Shown here: positions 14,124 to 17,177 of the stretch, piece by piece
How positions within the stretch are numbered: position 1 is the stretch's first letter
Layout of the letters: every line of letters begins with the position of its first letter
From: CAZSVI01 sp964610205
Lineage (GTDB): Bacteria > Bacillota > Clostridia > DSM-8532
NCBI GenBank assembly: GCA_964610205.1
Contig: CAZSVI010000081.1
Coordinates: forward strand, 1-17,177
Direction: 5' to 3'
Length of the DNA: 17,177 bases
Program-made: the position numbers and the translations under genes
Notes under the pieces: model-generated
Seen by the model: the letters and a program-made list of their open reading frames with translations, nothing else
What the model was told of the DNA's origin: nothing
The model's database searches: none

Positions 14124-15992
14124 ATGAAAGTATTGCTGATTGGAAATCCAAACGTGGGGAAAAGTGCTGTTTTTACGCAGATAACGGGGGTTAATGTCAG
14201 AACATCAAACTATCCCGGTACTACTGTAACCTATGCGTCAGGAACATTAACGGTTATGAAAAGGAATTCCGCATGTTCCGCCTGTGATACCGGAGGATGT
14301 GAAGGCTGTAGTGTTAAGAACATTGAAAAGATTGAGGTTGTTGATGTTCCCGGTACATACAGGCTGGATCCTGAATGCGAAGCTGAACAGGTGGCGTGCC
14401 GGATGCTGCCTGAAGGAGATATGTACGTCAATGTGGTTGACGCCACAAACCTTGAAAGGAATTTAAATCTGACACTTCAGCTGCTGGAACTTGGAAAGCC
14501 TGTGATTGTTGTTTTAAATATGTGGGACGATACCCTTCATAAGGGAATTTCCATTGATGCGGATAAGCTTTCACAAATACTTTGTGTTCCGGTGGTTACG
14601 ACTACAGGCTTGACCGGGGCCGGGGTGGACAAACTGATACAAAACATTCTGCATTATCCGAAGCAAGCTGTTCCCGAACATAAGTATGAGAACCGATGGG
14701 AAAAAATCGGTGAGATAACAATGATGGTTCAAAGCTTGGAACACAGGCATCATACATTTTTGGAAAGGCTGCAGGATATCAGTGTCCATCCGTTAACAGG
14801 AATCCCAATTGCTGTTTTGATGCTGGCAGCAATCTTCCGGATTGTTATTACGACGGGAGAGTTTCTGATTCGATTAATTGAACAGCTGTTTGAAAGGTTT
14901 TATACGCCTTTAATCTATATGATCAGCCGGCTTCTCGGAGGAGAAGGAGCGCTTTATCAGATTCTTATCGGCGATATTTCCGGGGAGATAATTGACTATG
15001 AAGCAGCTATGGGAGTTTTGACTACAGGAGTTTTTATGGTATTCGGTCTTGTTCTTCCCTATATCTTTATATTCTATATTGTAATTGGTTTTATAGAAGA
15101 TTTAGGGTACCTCCCTAGAATTGCCATTATTTTTGATCGTTTTATGCACAAGGTTGGTTTACACGGGTTTTCTATTATACCGATGATGCTTGCCATGGGG
15201 TGTAATGTTCCCGGAATCATGGCCATACGAAACCTTGAATCCCGGCGTCAGCGCTTTATTACAGCTACGTTAACCGCAATTACCATTCCGTGCCTTGCCC
15301 AATCAGCCATCATTTTCTCTTTAACAGCGGATTATGGAATAAGCCATGTAGCAGCTGTTTCAGCAACGATTTTCTCTATTTGGCTTGTTTTAGGAGCCGT
15401 GCTGCGACTAATGGTCAAGGGAACAACAGATACTTTAATTATGGAAATTCCCCCGTATCGTTTGCCGGGGTTCAAGGTTCAATTAAGGAATTTGGGATCC
15501 CGGTTACATGGGTTTATAACCGATGCGGTTCCTTTTGTATTGGGAGGCATTCTATTTGTGAATATTCTGAGTCTTTTGGGAGTGATGGATTTTCTGGGGA
15601 ACCTTACACGTCCGGTTATAACCGGTGTTTTTGGTTTACCCAGCGAAGCGGTCGCGTCTTATGTAATCGGAATAGTCCGGAAGGATGCGGCCGTTGTGCT
15701 GCTTGAACCCTTAAAATTAAACGGAGCGCAGATGATAACAGGGGTTACCACAATAATCATTTATTTTCCCTGTGTAGCAACATTTGTGGTATTGCTGAAG
15801 GAACTCCGGTTTATGGATACACTAAAGTCCTTTCTGATAATGGTAATTGTAACTCTATCAGCCGGTGCATATATACGCTTTCTTATGTCTCAGTTGGGAA
15901 ATCCATGGTTATACTCTTTGGTTACCGTACTTTTGGCATTCGCGGTGATGACTGTTGTAAACCGGGTCGCAGATCGGGCAGCAGTTCAATGA
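14124..15992 (+). CDS. feoB: ferrous iron transport protein B (GTPase-coupled permease)
   Basis: Imports Fe(II) across the cytoplasmic membrane. The N-terminal G domain has G1 GNPNVGKS (residues 7-14), G2 with YPGTT (30-34), G3 DVPG (74-77), G4 NMWD (132-135) and G5 near TGLTG. The membrane part has about eight segments with the two Gate motifs: GCNVPGIMAIRNLESRR in the first half and GIVRKDAAVVLL in the second. At 622 aa it is shorter than the E. coli protein (773 aa), with little beyond the second Gate domain. Between G2 and G3 is a four-cysteine cluster, C51, C54, C59 and C62 (CX2CX4CX2C), which could bind a metal. The ATG at 14124 follows GGAGG by five bases. No FeoC gene is seen downstream. 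It is transcribed with feoA. Confidence 0.95.
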   Translation: MKVLLIGNPNVGKSAVFTQITGVNVRTSNYPGTTVTYASGTLTVMKRNSACSACDTGGCEGCSVKNIEKIEVVDVPGTYRLDPECEAEQVACRMLPEGDMYVNVVDATNLERNLNLTLQLLELGKPVIVVLNMWDDTLHKGISIDADKLSQILCVPVVTTTGLTGAGVDKLIQNILHYPKQAVPEHKYENRWEKIGEITMMVQSLEHRHHTFLERLQDISVHPLTGIPIAVLMLAAIFRIVITTGEFLIRLIEQLFERFYTPLIYMISRLLGGEGALYQILIGDISGEIIDYEAAMGVLTTGVFMVFGLVLPYIFIFYIVIGFIEDLGYLPRIAIIFDRFMHKVGLHGFSIIPMMLAMGCNVPGIMAIRNLESRRQRFITATLTAITIPCLAQSAIIFSLTADYGISHVAAVSATIFSIWLVLGAVLRLMVKGTTDTLIMEIPPYRLPGFKVQLRNLGSRLHGFITDAVPFVLGGILFVNILSLLGVMDFLGNLTRPVITGVFGLPSEAVASYVIGIVRKDAAVVLLEPLKLNGAQMITGVTTIIIYFPCVATFVVLLKELRFMDTLKSFLIMVIVTLSAGAYIRFLMSQLGNPWLYSLVTVLLAFAVMTVVNRVADRAAVQ

Positions 15993-16075
15993 GTGTTTGA
16001 GCGATTTGTTACTATCCGGGGGTAAAACGTATACCATTCGCGGGGCATGGGGCGGATGTTTCATTTATACCGCTG

Positions 16076-16114
16076 GTGGCCTGTAACGCATGTTTTTTGG
16101 GGTGTGCAGGCCAC
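16076..16114. repeat. 8-bp inverted repeat downstream of feoB
   Basis: GTGGCCTG (16076-16083) and CAGGCCAC (16107-16114) form a perfect stem around a 23-base loop containing a six-T run. The Ts are in the loop, not after the stem, so this is not a standard terminator, although it is the first GC-rich hairpin past the feoB stop. Confidence 0.5.
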
Positions 16115-16131
16115 AACATCAAGGAAGTATA

Positions 16132-16175
16132 TTTGTAACGCTTTGAAAAGAACTGATAATATAAAGCGTTACAAA
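16132..16175. repeat. 13-bp perfect inverted repeat between feoB and the glycosylase gene
   Basis: TTTGTAACGCTTT (16132-16144) and AAAGCGTTACAAA (16163-16175) match perfectly around an 18-base centre. It lies between the convergent 3' ends of feoB and the glycosylase gene, where a bidirectional terminator is expected, but no T-run follows either arm. Its arms share TGTAACG with the palindrome at 13667-13678. Confidence 0.6.
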
Positions 16176-16204
16176 ACACTGGTCAGTAACCGCGAATTAA
16201 AAGG

Positions 16205-17077
16205 CTAAAGTCCGATTTTTTGCTCCCTTGCGTAATAAAAAAGGTATTGCTGTGCAATCCCGGCCAAATCACCGAAATAATCACGGGCAAATGCTCGTAT
16301 GCTATTCACATCTGTTTCTTTTTTGAAATAGAGTGTTTCCATAACCCGTTTTACCCACCTGTCTATTGGGAAAGCGTTACGGTCAATACCGCTGTAAAGA
16401 AGAACACAGTCGGCCACTTTTTCACCTATTCCGGGAAGGGATAAGAGAAGTTCCCTTGCTTTTTCCACAGGAAGTCTTTGCATATCCTCCAAAAATGAAG
16501 GCCAACGATTCAGTTCTTTTGCGACCTGTGAAATATACCGGCACCGGTAGCCTCCACGGCATACATTTATATCTTCCAGTGAAGCGTTAGCAAGGGCGGA
16601 TATCTCCGGAAATTTGCTCTGCCCGTCATAATCCTTTATTGGAAGTCCGAAATGAGAGCTTAAGGTCTCAATAATCTTTTTAATTCTTGGTATGCTATTG
16701 TTTTGTGAAATTAAAAAGGATAACAATACTTCCACGAAATCCTGCCTTAAAAGCCGTATGCCATGTCCGTATGAAACAGCTTTACGCAGGTTTTCGTCTT
16801 TATCCCGCAGGATTTTTTTAATATCTGTATAGTCTGTATCCAGATCAAAATAATGTGCCAGTTCAGAAATAAAAAAATTTTCATCAACATCAAAGAAGGT
16901 ACAGAACCGGTCATCCCATGAAAGCTTTATTCTGTGTCCCGAAACAATGCCTGTCCAGAAGCCGTTTCCATCCTTATTCCATCGAAAACATTGACCGCAA
17001 AGAAAAGTGTGGGAAGGATCAAAATCATTTATTCCAACCTGTATATTACCGTCGTGCAATGCTATTATGCCAGACAA
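16205..17077 (-). CDS. 8-oxoguanine DNA glycosylase / AP lyase, OGG type
   Basis: A base-excision repair enzyme that removes oxidised guanine and nicks the abasic site. The N-terminal domain (about residues 1-115) has the OGG_N-type DPSHTFLCGQCFRW stretch. The HhH-GPD domain contains the hairpin LPGIGEKVADC with catalytic Lys220, and FPIDRWVKR with catalytic Asp239, the pair that defines bifunctional OGG enzymes. No C-terminal iron-sulfur cysteine cluster is present, which argues against endonuclease III and MutY. I chose the TTG at 17077 as start: AGGGGG (17084-17089) lies six bases upstream, and 290 aa with MSGIIALHDGN is normal for the family. A longer reading from an ATG at 17167 adds 30 residues translated from a nine-G run and looks non-coding. 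It is convergent with feoB. Confidence 0.9.
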   Translation of the reverse strand: MSGIIALHDGNIQVGINDFDPSHTFLCGQCFRWNKDGNGFWTGIVSGHRIKLSWDDRFCTFFDVDENFFISELAHYFDLDTDYTDIKKILRDKDENLRKAVSYGHGIRLLRQDFVEVLLSFLISQNNSIPRIKKIIETLSSHFGLPIKDYDGQSKFPEISALANASLEDINVCRGGYRCRYISQVAKELNRWPSFLEDMQRLPVEKARELLLSLPGIGEKVADCVLLYSGIDRNAFPIDRWVKRVMETLYFKKETDVNSIRAFARDYFGDLAGIAQQYLFYYAREQKIGL

Positions 17078-17108
17078 TTTAATCCCCCTGTTCCATATAG
17101 CTAGGAGT

Positions 17109-17117
17109 GGGGGGGGG
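17109..17117. repeat. nine-G homopolymer upstream of the glycosylase gene
   Basis: A run of nine Gs on the plus strand, about 32 bases upstream of the TTG start of the minus-strand glycosylase gene. Such runs are prone to slippage and to sequencing error. It lies outside the coding region with the start chosen here. Confidence 0.7.
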
Positions 17118-17177
17118 AAGGAACGCACCCCACAGTGCCGCCAAATTTGAGCGCCAGAGACAGCCACAAAAAACGTA

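Noticed and set aside
14231..14446. Minus-strand reading frame opposite the FeoB G domain
   Set aside because: It lies entirely opposite conserved GTPase motifs and has no promoter or ribosome-binding site.
15290..15706. 138-codon reading frame inside feoB in a second frame
   Set aside because: It is fully contained in the well-conserved FeoB membrane domain and shows no family motif of its own.

Overview
The window looks like chromosomal DNA of a Gram-positive, plant-polysaccharide-using member of the Clostridia. The basis is moderate GC, strong purine-rich Shine-Dalgarno sites (often G-runs), an SLH-domain envelope protein, a cytoplasmic GH3 beta-xylosidase-type enzyme and FeoAB iron uptake. 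A relative of Thermoclostridium/Acetivibrio would fit, but that placement is inference. I see no rRNA, tRNA, CRISPR array, phage gene or insertion sequence.

Layout. (1) Positions 131-2276, minus strand: a response regulator and histidine kinase that overlap by about 20 bases. (2) Positions 2487-8562, plus strand, divergent from them: a likely four-gene operon of a MacA-like adaptor, a MacB-type ATPase, a MacB/FtsX permease and a secreted SLH-domain protein, ending in a strong terminator at 8618-8651. The shared upstream region carries three 11-base-phased repeats that look like the regulator's binding site. (3) Positions 8938-11085: a GH3 glycosidase, preceded by a gene-free stretch with possible RNA structure. 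(4) Positions 11199-12667: an AraC-family regulator whose stop codon overlaps the start of a lone APS kinase (cysC). (5) Positions 12729-13616, minus strand: a diacylglycerol-kinase-family lipid kinase. (6) Positions 13844-15992: feoA and feoB behind a promoter that contains a Fur-box-like palindrome. (7) Positions 16205-17077, minus strand: an OGG-type 8-oxoguanine DNA glycosylase starting with TTG.

How the genes may work together. The two-component system probably senses an envelope signal and controls the adjacent exporter. The SLH protein as last gene of that operon suggests that cell-wall anchoring is part of the same response. The GH3 enzyme and AraC regulator suggest local control of oligosaccharide use. 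The FeoAB locus is a conventional iron-responsive unit.

The points most worth a second look are: the SLH protein tied to a MacAB-like exporter; the phased repeats in the divergent promoter; a hairpin or operator that covers the araC ribosome-binding site; the araC-cysC coupling without other sulfate genes; a four-cysteine insertion in the FeoB G domain; a repeated 22-base intergenic motif; and a family of TGTAACG inverted repeats.
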